Counted from the first letter of the stretch, positions 10,845 through 21,063 are shown. The stretch: DNA of 29,530 nt from Diplocarpon mali (GCA_024741835.1 JAENRP010000404.1:6774-36303); one strand, 5' to 3'. Numbers and translations: made by a program. Notes: generated from the letters alone by a model not told the origin.

Positions 10845-11107
10845 TACTTAAGAGTTGGATTAGCGCAAAAGGATAATTATTATTTTCCTAACTATAGGTC
10901 AATTAGAGTAAGGTCTAAGTAAGGGTATTAAAATAGGTGATATAGCTATTACTCTAATATATTATCATATAACCCTACTATTTAATCAATAGGATATTAA
11001 TACATATATAGCTATAAGGAAGAAAGGGGTAACCTTCCTTCCTTAACTCTTATTAATATATCGACTATCGACCTTTAGAACCCTCCTTTACCTACTGCGC
11101 CGACTCA
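10845..11107 (+). repeat. 3' LTR of Z' (263 bp, possibly extending to 11117)
   Basis: It aligns with 25323-25585 at the same length. A purine tract AAAGAGA (10838-10844) lies directly upstream, as at a 3' LTR. The right end is CGACTCA at 11107. Another 11 bases (CTTAAGCTTAA) are also shared with the Z locus, so the true end may lie near 11117 with CA decayed to TA. A GTTGGATTA segment lies near the 5' end of the LTR. Confidence 0.7.
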
Positions 11108-11118
11108 CTTAAGCTTAA

Positions 11119-11933
11119 TATACTTTAAAATAGATACTAGGCCTTAGAGTAAGAGTTGCTAATTTACCAAATTAGCATATAGGTCGTTAGCAGTAGTTCC
11201 ACTTATAGGAGTATCTCTATTAGGTATTAAGAAAGAGAGCTTCTTAGCTTAGATTTAAGCTTAAGCTATTATAGAAGCTAAAAGCATTCTATCGATAGTC
11301 TTAGAGACCTATTCTAATAGTAGTTTATAGTATTTGCATTAGGTCTTCCAAGTCTCCTTGCGTATAAGGTACTCCTTTATTAGGATTTTATATTTATCCT
11401 TAATATCTTTATAAAAGGCCTATAGAAGAGGAGCCTTTGACGGATCTCCTAAGGAAAAGCGGGCGTAAATCTATTTAGATAGAGTCGCTATATACTCTTT
11501 ATACAACCTTATATATACTACGCAAAGGTTAGCTATTTCCAATTCCTTAAGCTCTTATATAAAGGGAGCTTAAGGCTTAGTCTCTATAATTGACTTAAAT
11601 AGGAGTCTTAAATCGGTAAAAATAGTGATATTATAAAGCTTAGTAAAGAATATATATTTACTAAACCACTTTACCTAAAAGGCAAAGGTATTAAGATAAG
11701 GCTTAGAGATACTTAAAGCATTAGATATATTAAATAGAGTCTAATAAAAAAGGTTAGGTATATAAATGGAGTTTGCAAATAAGGTTCGATTAGAAAATGG
11801 AGATTTATTAATTAAAAATAAAAGTCCTTTAAGTTATTATAAATACTTAAAAAGTCGGTCAAAAGCTTAAAGGGCCCTTTAGCCGGTTGCATGCAAAGAT
11901 AAAGTATATTAAAGTGCTTATAGGGCTTATAAC
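11119..11933 (-). pseudogene. Duplicated gag 5' region of A2
   Basis: It aligns with 9077-9891 without loss, with differences mostly C/T and G/A. It carries the same primer-binding site next to the LTR (11914-11933) and the start of gag, with the initiator ATG changed to ATA. It joins Z' at 11118/11119. This is the outermost 5' part of the A2 element that inserted into N. Confidence 0.85.
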
Positions 11934-12130
11934 TATAGTGCGGTCAGCTGGAGGGCCTTTATTAGGTTGCTTAAGAGGCTTGCTAAAGTAGGAGAAGATA
12001 ATTGATTGTATTATTCTCTAGTATATATATAGTAAAGAGACTTCGGAAAGAAAAGGGAGAGTCTATGACTCAGCAGAGTCACGTGGAGGGTCTCCAGAAT
12101 AAGTGGAGACTCCGCCCATTCTGCACGACA
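11934..12130 (-). repeat. Outer 5' LTR of A2 (197 bp)
   Basis: It matches 2493-2689 in length and 9892-10089 in sequence, and keeps the TGTCGTGC end on the coding strand. The following GAATT (12131-12135) repeats the bases before 2493. Confidence 0.9.
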
Positions 12131-12135
12131 GAATT
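12131..12135. repeat. Target-site duplication GAATT, right copy (A2 complex)
   Basis: It is identical to 2488-2492 and lies immediately outside the outer 5' LTR of A2. Confidence 0.8.
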
Positions 12136-13470
12136 ATAATAATCTATAGAAGGGAAAAGAGGGGCCTTTAAAAAGGCATATATATTAAGCTTCCCTCCTC
12201 CTTTGATCTCTTAATTCTAACTCCTACTTCTTATAAATAGGTCGATTCCCTTTCTTGCTTTTAAGTTAATTAATCCTATAGTAGATCTTATCTTATATTA
12301 TCCTATTAATACTATTATTATTATTAGTAAGTGCTCCGATTATTGGCCAACCCCCTCTAATATATATATCGCTAACTTAGATAGTGCTCGAATGCAATCC
12401 TAAGGACCTACTTAAGGCGTTTCGAATGCTATACATACGTTATACGCATATAATATTAAGAAAGGAGGCTAGTAAGAATAATACTAGCTATATATGCGCA
12501 TTTAATACTCTTACTTTTAAGAAGTATAACTACTATATTGCGCAGTAGGTAAAGTATATCTTAATAAGTGCCCTTTAATATCCTCTTACTTTAATAACCT
12601 TTAATAGATATCTATTTTAAATACCTATCTAGGCTTAGGATAAGTATATTATCCTTTAGGATACTTAGGTTAGCGGCAACGTTAATGCGATCTAAGAGGC
12701 GGCCCGAATCTTATTTAAAGAGACTTAGATATAAACCTCTATAGTCCTAAAGACTTAAAATGCCCTTTAGCTAGCTTAGCTAAATGAAGCTTATACCCTT
12801 TACTATAGTATCGACCTTGCGAATACCTAGTAAACTATAAGTGCCCTTAAATCTATCTAATATTAATAACTGACTATTTATAAGATCTATTGCGCGCCGT
12901 CTAAGGCGGTAATGCTACCCTTAGGCGTCTTAAGACTTAAGGCGCCGAGGTACTCGGCTCCCTTTAATATATAAAAGGGCTATTTAGCTTAGCTAAGGGC
13001 CGCTCTTAGGCTCTCTTTAATAATATCTGCTGCTAAAAAGGCAAAGGCAGATAAATGCCTCTTAAAGGCTCCTTAAAGGGTAAGGATCTAGATCTCAGTG
13101 ATTTAAATAAACCTAATCTAATAGAGATCGCAGCCGCCTTTACTTAAGTATAAGCTTAAGAGAAATAGGCCAACTTAATTGCTATTTCAAGTAATAAGGC
13201 CTTTAGGACTTAGGCAGCTAGAGAACTACGCTTTAGAAATCCTAGTGCTTAAGATAGGTACTTATTAGGAGTGGAATCGTTAATAGATCATTATCTTTAG
13301 CAATATAATAATTGCTACTTTGCTATAACCTCCTTCTTAAGTACTACTCAAGTGATAAAAAAATGCAAGTATATATAGGTAAGTAAGAAAAGATAAAAGA
13401 AAGTAGTAATAGCAAGTATAGGAATATATCTTATAGTAAAATAAAAGAATAAAAAATTGCTAATAGCGCG
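12136..13470 (+). pseudogene. Unrecognised antisense gene remnant between N RNase H and its 3' end
   Basis: This block lies inside N, downstream of its RNase H, but reads best on the plus strand, opposite to N. One frame from about 12395 to 13060 is broken almost only by TAG/TAA, and includes segments such as NVNAIxEAARILFKET and QLNEAYTLYYSIDL. From about 13060 to 13390 another frame takes over (KGKDLDLSDLNKPNLIEIAA, then LGVESLIDHYL). The composition is helical and soluble, with no motif I know. It could be cargo, an antisense accessory ORF or an old insertion. Sequence at 12136-12390 holds nothing I can name. Confidence 0.35.
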
Positions 13471-13529
13471 CAATTAAAAATCCGATATCGTTAATTTAGT
13501 ACCTTTTTAGGTCTGGTTATGCCCTGATA

Positions 13530-14150
13530 AGCCTTTATACCTATCCCTCCTTTTTGATAATTATCGAATTGGTATCTACCAGTTGCTAAAGGGCCTAATT
13601 TAGATTAGCTTTTATTATAGCGTCAGCAGGGTTACTAGCGCTATCGATCCAATGTATCTCTATAAGCTCCCTATTCTCGTACGATTATCGAATAGCTATT
13701 ATATCAATTATTAATCGCTTCTCTTTTATAATGCCCAATTTGATAATACACTTATATAAGGAGAGGGAATCTATACATATAATAGTAGGAAGGCGGGGTA
13801 GACTTAGCTTAGCTATTACTATATCGATTATTATAGCTATAGAAACTAGTATATTAATACCTACCACTATAGCATATAGTTCAAAGGCTAGTACTACTCT
13901 TATCACTCTTTTACACTTTATTAAGCTATAGTATAAAATATTACCTTTTAAAGTAAACTGCGATTCTCCTTCTTCTTTAGTAGCTAATACGATAATATAG
14001 CTAATTTGCAAGCTTAAATCCTTATTATTAGCAAAAGATCTATCGACAAATGCAAATAGCTTAGCATTCTATAAATTAATAGTAAGGTAGGTTAAGCCTC
14101 TTTTAAGGTTATTTCAGATCTATTTAAGTCGCTTATTCAGATTCTTTGCA
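13530..14150 (-). pseudogene. Copia RNase H domain of N, the least-broken coding stretch in the window
   Basis: The minus strand is open for 108 codons (14011-13685), and the frame continues past it into a recognisable end. Visible segments are FAFVDRSFANNKDLS, ISYIIVLATKEEG, SLIKCKRVIRVVLAFELYA (Copia: SxKxKRVxRSxLASELYA), IICIDSLSLYKCIIKLG (acidic Asp kept), and IHWIDSASNPADAIIKANLN, which matches the closing WIDGxxNPADAMTK of this fungal family. A 66-codon plus-strand frame in the same place is its shadow. The domain degrades the RNA of the hybrid during cDNA synthesis; it is no longer connected to an intact RT. Confidence 0.85.
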
Positions 14151-15190
14151 TCTTAAACTATTAGATCCTAGTGTTAGGCTACAGTTGATAAATCGAAGGA
14201 AGCTTCTAGCTAGCAGATTATAGTTAAATAAGCTCCTCTTACTCTCTACTCTATATATTATTACTTATAGCCCTCTTAAGAAGTATCGACTAGTTCCAGC
14301 CTTTAGCCTTAGCCCTTTTATTATATATATACTATATTCCCTTCTTAAGAAATAATATACCTATTAAAAGCTAGTAATTCGGTACTTAATAGGTATTATA
14401 TTAGCTTTATAAGGAATCCTACCCTTTTAATCTTATCCTCTTCCTTTTTTAAAAAGTCTACTTCTCTAAGTATTAAAGTGTTATCTATTTATATTCCTAC
14501 TATACTAAAAAAGGGAGAAGTGCTTAAGGTTAATAATAGATAAGGATCATAAGTTGAGTTGGCTATATTAAGATTACTACAATAGTGCTTATAGTAGGTG
14601 CTAAACTAGTAATTTCCTAATTTAGGAATGCTATAGAACGGCAGTACTACTTTAAAGACTATACTTATAGGGAATAGCTTAGCGATATCTCATAAGAGAA
14701 ATACAAATATATCGCATAGTAGCTTCGAAGCTGCTTAAGTGTATACTTATATAATATCCTATAGGCTAAGAATGCCCTCCTTGCCTTATTCCGTAAAGTA
14801 TTCCCAGATTAATGCCGAAAGTGATACTAAAAGGCGTTAGCTTGCTTATTAGATAGTTAGGGATTAAGTGATTATGCCTTCCTCCTTCTTACTAGTATTA
14901 TTCTAAGCTTATATAACTAGCCTTGATTTTTCGAATAGGTAGTCTATTTCCTTCCCCTTTATCTTATTAACTATTCTCGATTTAAAGATCCTTTTGCCTT
15001 TTATAGTAGGGTCATTTTTATTTATCAGCATAAATACCCCCTTATTTATTAACCTTTAGTACTCCTTTAGGCGAGATTGCTAGAAAGGGCGTCTAAGAGT
15101 AGTAATCTTGCCTTTTGCCTATAGCTTCTACAACAGTTCTTAATCCCTATTCTCCTTCTCTATTAGGAATACCTTTGATTTGGCTATATA
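14150..15190 (-). pseudogene. Copia reverse transcriptase domain of N
   Basis: The minus strand gives a RIFKSRIVNKIKGKEIDY segment followed by EKSRLVIQA (Copia: FKSRFVxEVKG...KSRLVVQAY) near 14930-15000. The active-site region, around 14460-14500, reads GIQIDNTLIL. The family motif is QTDDT, so the second catalytic Asp appears to have become Asn by G-to-A. A FLKKEEDKIKR-like stretch and GFLIK follow, as in relatives. The frame switches at least twice and has RIP-type stops. Confidence 0.8.
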
Positions 15191-15440
15191 TAGCTTATCG
15201 TCTACTTTAAAGGATATCTATATCTTAGTATTATAGTTATTATTAATTATAAGAAGGCTGGAAATAGGCTTAATAAAAGGAACCTCTACTCTTAGCGATT
15301 ACTTGCAGCTATTAAGTTGCGGCTCAATTAAGCGAGAGGGCTTTACTTCTTTATTAATATCGGTTGTATTCTACTCCCTTTTAATAGTCGTTCGATCCTT
15401 AGGTTTAGTTCTTTTAGTTTCCTTTAAATAGTTTTCTTTA
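15190..15440 (-). pseudogene. Integrase-RT linker of N
   Basis: This charged, poorly conserved stretch lies between the integrase C-terminus and RT. It translates on the minus strand with several stops and shows no motif of its own. It is assigned by position only. Confidence 0.45.
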
Positions 15441-16450
15441 TTATTAATTTTAAATAGATATACGCTTGTCGATCTAAAGTATCTTATTTTACCACTAATA
15501 TTAACTATATAGGTTTCGTTCTTTAAGCCTAGGAACTTAAATAGGCCTATCTATCCTCCCTTCTCTTAATATACTAATACTAAGTCTTTTAGCCTTAAAT
15601 CGTAGATATAAGTAGTACTAGGGCCATTCCTTATGCTTAAAGTATTATTGACCTTACAAGTAGTATAGATTCTCCTTACTTCCTTTATAGCCTTTTTAAT
15701 TATTACTACCCTTTATTCTACTAACGGACTTAGTAGATTTAGTTTAATTAGCCTTAGATATACCTTAAAAACGAGTAGGGTAGGAATTATCCTATTAGGC
15801 CTTATTATATTATTAACTGCTTTAACAGCTATTTGCAGCCTCTTATTATCACTTAATCAGAGGTGTTTAGCTATTATTATCTTAAAGGCCTATCTTAAAG
15901 GGCGATAATACCATTCGACCTTGCTAATAGAATAGTGCGCCTTTATAGGAACTAGCTTAAGAGTTATTCCTATAGATCTTAAAGAGCTTTTGAACTCTGC
16001 TAAGTTGAAGTTGGTACTATAATTATATACTATAAAATTAAAAGGTCTAATATACGTATCTAGCTAAGCCAATTTAAGGGCTTGAAATACTGCGTCGGCC
16101 GAATGTGCTCCTATTCCCTTTTATAAGAACCTTACAGCTTTAAATCCTATCGCTTTATCAACTATATAGAGGGCGTTCCTTTATTAAATTAAGCAATATC
16201 GATATATATAGTATAATTGAAGTCGATATTATCTTATAGCTTAAATCGGAATCTATAAGAGGCGTCGGTATAGAGTTGATAATATTAGCATATTTCCCTT
16301 ACTCTTACTATAATGCTAGAGTCTATATTATGACCGGCCTAATTCAAGAGGTATTTAAGGCGCTTTATTAAAGGATGTTCGAATCTTTTATATAGCCTTT
16401 AGATCTTTATTTTTATTAAATAGTATATATTGATTATACCCTTTGAAGTT
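15440..16450 (-). pseudogene. Copia integrase of N
   Basis: The minus strand shows the C-terminal half of an integrase of the fungal family clearly. There is a catalytic-core segment (IKAHYSISKVEWYYRPLR, where relatives have EAHxSIGxVERYHxPLRRA), then VNNTLSIRNGPSTTYIYDL, then LVLVY.EKGG.IGLFKFLGL, then IRYFRSTSVYLF (relatives: TxFRSTxVKPY). The upstream core segment (KGIGAHSADAVFQALK-like) lies near 16080-16150. The domain would insert the cDNA, and the 5-bp duplications here agree with Copia integrases. Broken by stops and frame changes. Confidence 0.8.
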
Positions 16451-17150
16451 ATTAGAAGTTGCTCCGTTATATTAAGTAGGAGCTATAAGTGCTTATATTT
16501 TTTAATAATTAAATGTTTCTCCTTGCCGATTATAAGCAAATTGCGCAGATTATTATATTTAGCTCTTATTTTATCGAGTTATTATAAGTAGATTAAAAAT
16601 AGTATATCTGCCTTTATAATTAAGAATTCTATAAGACCTGCTGGTATTTAAATAGTTGTCTTACCGATTGCATTTCGCAAACTTGCCTTAAAGGTAATTT
16701 TATGCTTTTCAGCGCTGAGTAGAGCTAGAATTGCGTCTTATATATTTTATAAGGCTTTAAATTAGTTAATTCCTCTTATATTTTTATTTAAGGCGCTTAT
16801 ATCAATTAAGAATCCTTAGAAGAATTGATCCATTCACTAGGTTATAAATACCTTAAGGTCTATTTATATTAGTTTATTAACCTTTATCGTTAAGAGGTAT
16901 TTAGCCTTTTGCTTTTCAAGCTAGTTAAGCATAGTTCTTAAGTTATATTCTTAATTAAAAGCTAAGAATACTATAGTGAAGTTGATATTACTATCCTTAG
17001 GGTTGCTATTTGCTTAGTCCTCTTCTTTCGAAGACGTTTCCTATTTATCCTTATCGGTCCTATTGCCTTCCGAATATGCTCTGTTATCCTCTTAAGCTAA
17101 GTATGCCTTATATGTTTTATCCATTGGCTTATAGCCTTCGGCTTATCAGC
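16450..17150 (-). pseudogene. Protease to integrase N-terminal region of N
   Basis: This lies between the gag zinc knuckle and the integrase core on the minus strand, where the protease and the integrase zinc-binding domain belong. I could not point to an unambiguous active-site motif; the stretch is very TA-rich and frameshifted. A 73-codon plus-strand open frame at 17010-17231 is a shadow with no coding character. Confidence 0.5.
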
Positions 17151-19150
17151 TTATTATATAATAAGATTTCTAAGCGGCTCTTTCTTCTTTCGAGTGCTTA
17201 CTACTATAGCAGTTCTTTTTCTAATATATAATACACCTTATATAGCTTAGTTTTAATTAAAAGGTTGTTTCTCTTTTATTACCTTAGGTAAACTTTATCT
17301 TTCTATTCGAAAAGTGCGCTATAGATTGCCCTTGCTCCTTAGTTAAATAATATTAGGGTCTATTAGTAGCTGAATTAGAGTGCTAGGGTCTAGATAGTCT
17401 ATCTTAGGCAATTACTCTTACGCAAGCTTATAAATTATCTAATAGAGCTAGGAACGTCGCTAGTAGTTTAAAAAGTGCTATTTAGAATAGCCGATTCTTA
17501 GAAATACCTTATATAAGTCTATCTTTAATCGATCGATTGTTCCTTATACTAGTATATAGGCCCAATTGCAAGTTTTATAACTCCTTATTATAGTTCTTAA
17601 GTTAGGTTAAGATCGGTTTCCCCCTTTAGTAGTCTTCTTATTAGAATAGGTCAAATGTCAATCGAAACTACCTTCTTAAGAATCTACTACTCTTCTCTTT
17701 AGTCTTATAATTAGTCCGAATAGCCTCTATTAGCTTAGTAAAATTGAAGTTCTTATTTTATAGGTATTGATAATAGTATATTAAGGCCGAGTCTTATAGT
17801 ATAGATGGAAAAGCTCTATACTATATACTTTAATTAATAGAAGCTCTTTAGTATAAATCTGCAAATATATAAAGCTTCTTATTAAAGTAATCTCTACTAC
17901 TTAAGTATTAAGTTTCCTTAGTATATATCTTACTTAGATTTATAAGGGTTTTGGCCTAATCTAAAGTTAAAGGTTCTATAATATACTAAGATAGTTAAGC
18001 GTTACTTTAGTTTAAGTTTAAAAGCGCTCTTAAACCCCTTCCTATAGTAAAGGGTAGTAATGATCTATCTCTCGATTAGATTAGCGGCATTAGTATCAGA
18101 TTCAGGATCTTTAAGTATTATATAACTAAGGCTTATCTTAATTAGGATTAATAAGGTATTCTTTTAAGATTATATCATTCGATTGTTTATCTTAAAGTAT
18201 CTACTTTATATAGGTTATCTTATAAAGTATTATTATTATATCTAAGGTATCCTTACCGAAGCGAGTCTTAGTGTAGTATCTCTTATTCAGCTATAGTAAC
18301 CCTTTAAGCAGGTGGCTCGCTTATTCGCATAGATTCGGCAAATTCTAAAGTAGACCTTATTCTATATCTTAAAGATTATACTATAACTGAGTTCGGTACT
18401 TCTTAAGTCTATAATTCTAGCTGATCTTTTAGCCACTTATTCCCTTCTTAATATACTATATCGAAAAGTGCCTAGCTGATTAAAACGCCCTTCCTATACT
18501 AAACGTATACTCTATAATACTAAAGGTCGTCTCTTAAGCGTTATCGAACGTCCTTATCTAGCGATTTAAAATCGCTAACTATCTAATCTTAGAACTCCTT
18601 TTAAAAGTCCTTAGCAAGGTATAACCCTCTCCTTTTACCATCTTATAGTATCTTTTAGAAGTTCTCTATATATAGGTCTTTTTATTTAAAGGCCTTTTCG
18701 CTAAGTTGATCCTCTTAAGGTCTTATATCCCTTTTAAAGTCCCTTAGTATCTAGGGTTGCCTTAGATTAAGCGGTATTAATAGTCTTCCCTTAATTATTT
18801 CCTAATATTGTCCAGATATTGCTTTATACCCTAATAGGGTCTAAAAGAAGTCTAATATAATTGTATTTTATATATTATTATACTATTATCTAATTGTAAT
18901 TAGGATACTGATTGCACTTCGGTTTTGCCCTAATTGTAATATATAATAGAATATAGATAGAAGAGGATAGTATCTACCTTTAAATTAATAACTTTAGCTA
19001 GATTCGCATACCTTTCGCCTTTTCCCCTTTAATAGTAACTAATATTACTTTATATATTTAAAGTAGTATTTAAGGTAAGCTAGAAATATAATTAAGTACT
19101 CTTTAAATTAAGAAAGAATTCTTCAGTTTAATAACCTTACTATCTATAGT
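17150..19150 (-). pseudogene. Copia gag of N with zinc-knuckle remnant
   Basis: It begins just inside the 5' LTR. The only firm motif is near 17160-17245: a KLYKVYYI..KEL segment followed by an STRKKERAA-like run. Relatives have a KKCYVCxKEGCWSTKHSxEER zinc knuckle there, with cysteines here changed to tyrosine (TGT to TAT). The upstream gag body is recognisable only by position and by frames broken mostly by TAG/TAA. Gag would form the virus-like particle. The first bases after the LTR show no confident primer-binding site. Confidence 0.6.
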
Positions 19151-19171
19151 AAAGGTGCTACTACTAATTAG

Positions 19172-19470
19172 TGTAAATTCTATACTAGTAATTAATATTT
19201 ATATAAATATAGTTAAATACTTATTATTAAAAAGAATCTATTATAATATCTATCTATCTCTATATAACTGAGATAGTACCTTTATACTTATAAATGTCCT
19301 CCTTCCTATAGTCCCTCTTAGCTGTATATAGATATCCTTCCGAAGTCCTTCGGCTAAACAGCCGTCCGAAATACATATAAAACCCCTTATATCGCATATG
19401 GTACAGCTATATAGGATGACCCCAGGAACGAGGGCAGCTTGCCTCTTGCATAGGAATCTGCGTACCAACA
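19172..19470 (-). repeat. 5' LTR of element N (299 bp)
   Basis: It has the same length as 1829-2127 and keeps better ends: plus-strand TG at 19172 and CA at 19469-19470, so the coding strand starts TGTTGGTACGCAG. An open frame of about 73 codons inside the LTR appears in both copies, but it is only the conserved LTR sequence and is not called a gene. Confidence 0.92.
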
Positions 19471-19475
19471 AAAGT
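19471..19475. repeat. Target-site duplication AAAGT, right copy (element N)
   Basis: It is identical to 1824-1828. A1 RT sequence resumes directly after it. Confidence 0.9.
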
Positions 19476-20602
19476 ATATACTCTTTTAAAGCAATATTGA
19501 TTTACCTTGCTCTTTATATACGTAAGAGTTTATATTAACCTTTTAAATAAACGAATAAATAAAGGAAGATAGGAAGGACTGTTTAATAATTTATATAATT
19601 ATTAAAGCTATAATTAATAATTAAGTAAAAGATAAAGCATAGTCTCTTAACCGCCTATAGTACTAAGGCTCTTTGCTAAAGCCTTTAAAAGGATGGCTAA
19701 ACTTAGAAAAGCACCCTTTTAATAAACAATTTAAAGAAGGAAGGCGCTAAGAGATTAAGAATTTAAAACCTCAAAGTTATTAAAGAATCGTACGAAGGGA
19801 CTACTTAAAGCCCTTGCTAATACTATTAAAATAGGTTTTTACCTATAAGGTTAATAGCTTTAGTAAGCTTTTAAAGTGCCGATTATAGCTAATTATATAA
19901 AGGGATCTCTAAGATAAAGCTTTAATTTTCTTAACTTATATAATTATACTTATAGTAAGGTCTTTTGAAGTACTAATAGCACTTACCGCATACTTTAATA
20001 TAAAAGTAAAGTAGTTCGATATTATTAATACGTTCGTCAACGCTCTTAAAGACCTAAGGAGTACTTTAATCATATACTTCCTATTAGATGGCTTTAAGCG
20101 CCTTAATATAGTAGTAGAATTGGACCGCGCGCTCTATAGGCTAAAAGACTCTTTAGCACTATAGTATAAGAACTTCGTAAAAACGCTTAAGGGCCTTTAA
20201 CTTAAGCTTCTAAGCGAAGAGCCTTATATTTTTATAATAAAGGATCGCATAGTTTTTATAGCGTTTTACGTCGACGATATTTAAGTGTTATATAAAGCCT
20301 TTAACCTAGATTAAGCGACTCGTCTAATTGAAGACTTAAAGAGGGCATATAAGCTTATTATTATAAGAGATATCTCCTAGTTCCTTAAAGTAAGGATTAT
20401 TTAAAATAAAAAGGCAAAGAGGATTTCCTTAGTTTATAATACCTATATTAAGAAGATCGCTTAAAAGTTCAAAGCTAATATAAAAAGAGTGCTTAATACT
20501 TTACTATTAAAGAAGGAGTTTATTAAGAACTTAAGGTAAGCTTCTTTAGAAAAGGTAAAGGAGTATTAAGAAAAAATAGGCTCTGTTCTCTATATAGCAA
20601 TT
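19476..20602 (+). pseudogene. Copia copy A1, right half: reverse transcriptase
   Basis: This continues the RT frame cut at 1828 and aligns with the reverse complement of 4795-5926. It contains the LRSTLIIYFLLDGFKR-like segment (about 20055-20100), ELDRALYRLKDSLAL, and the catalytic FYVDDI box with both aspartates intact at 20267-20281. Similarity to A2 ends at about 20602, just before the RNase H part, where another unit begins. TAG/TAA stops show that it is dead. Confidence 0.85.
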
Positions 20603-21063
20603 TGTCGTGCTGTATTTAGAGGTGGATTCCTAATAGTGGCAGAAGCTTGTAAAATTCTACTCTAACTGTATATCTGAGATTCCTTTATAAAAGTGCTCCG
20701 TGGCCACTTCAGAGGTATATTACATAAGCCAGTCCTTAGATGCCTTAGCGCCTGAGGCTCCTTATAGCGTAATATACCCCTTAGGTAAGAAGCAGCTCTT
20801 AGCTAGGCTTAATTATAAATAGCGCTAGATCTAGTATATAAGACTCCTTTATTATACTCCTTAGCTTTTAGAATAATGAAAATTGCTTAATAAAGCTATA
20901 ATAAATAAAAGAGGGAGCGCGGTTCTAGGTGCTTCCTTTATAGAATAGAAGCTAAATCAAATGATAAAGGAAAGTCAATAAAGGCAGCGCGCCTATAAAA
21001 GTACGCGTTTTTCCCTTATAAAGCTTTCCTTCCTTATACTTCTTTAAATAATCACTTTAAAAA
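20603..21063 (+). promoter_or_regulatory. Possible LTR or promoter region of unit W
   Basis: A1 similarity stops here and a new sequence begins with TGTCGTGC, the same eight bases that start the A-family LTR on its coding strand, although the rest differs. A good TATA box (TATAAAAG, 20994-21001) lies 63 bases before an ATG at 21064. A 5' LTR or the promoter of a captured gene would both fit. No second copy is in the window, so the right limit is unknown. Confidence 0.4.

Larger units (their letters stand above)
10090..11118 (+). mobile_element. Fragment Z': 3' end of a Z-family Copia element (RNase H, repeats, LTR)
   Basis: It aligns over its length with the reverse complement of 25312-26338. 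The first half encodes RNase H on the plus strand: a YTxSNxANIKGWK-like start, a second motif with KxEYI, a third segment where RKYIDITYxFI is expected (about 10440-10480), and an ILTDRIVVDGFIKLL end near 10510-10560. A repeat-rich tail (10630-10800) and the LTR follow. It starts exactly at the A2 internal LTR and ends at the resumed A2 gag, so it is a leftover slice of a Z insertion. Confidence 0.85.
2493..12130 (-). mobile_element. Copia A2 complex: an A-family element with three LTRs and a foreign insert
   Basis: This is an A-family Copia element on the minus strand, inserted into N. Its outer LTRs are 2493-2689 (3') and 11934-12130 (5'), both 197 bp, within GAATT duplications. An additional LTR (9892-10089) and a Z-family fragment (10090-11118) are followed by a second copy of the gag 5' end (11119-11933). 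Reading down from 9891, it holds a primer-binding site, gag, zinc knuckle, protease, integrase, linker, RT with an intact YIDDI box, and RNase H. An unusual 1.4-kb block then precedes the 3' LTR. Stops throughout show that it is dead. The RT part is the same family as A1. Confidence 0.85.
1829..19470 (-). mobile_element. Element N: full-length Copia retrotransposon, itself interrupted by A2
   Basis: This is an LTR retrotransposon on the minus strand, bounded by 299-bp LTRs (1829-2127 and 19172-19470) and a 5-bp duplication AAAGT. On the minus strand the LTR starts TGTTGG and ends CA, typical of Copia. Inside, in order from 19150 downwards, are gag with a zinc-knuckle remnant, protease region, integrase, RT and RNase H, so the order is integrase before RT as in Ty1/Copia. 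Its frames resemble a Copia family common in filamentous ascomycetes, with a QTDDT-type active-site box instead of YVDD. N is split at 2492/12131 by A2. Without A2 it would be about 8 kb, longer than a usual Copia because of the extra block at 12136-13470. It is heavily RIP-mutated and inactive. Confidence 0.88.

Noticed and set aside
10090..11118. Z' as a complete independent solo element
   Set aside because: It has only one LTR and a truncated RNase H, starts exactly at an A LTR, and is best explained as a slice left by recombination.
13731..13931. 66-codon plus-strand frame
   Set aside because: It is the antisense shadow of the N RNase H domain, which shows clear family motifs.
17010..17231. 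73-codon plus-strand frame
   Set aside because: It overlaps the gag zinc-knuckle region of N on the opposite strand and has no coding character.
20603..20800. Another A-family LTR at the A1 break
   Set aside because: Only the first eight bases (TGTCGTGC) match the A LTR; the following sequence is different.
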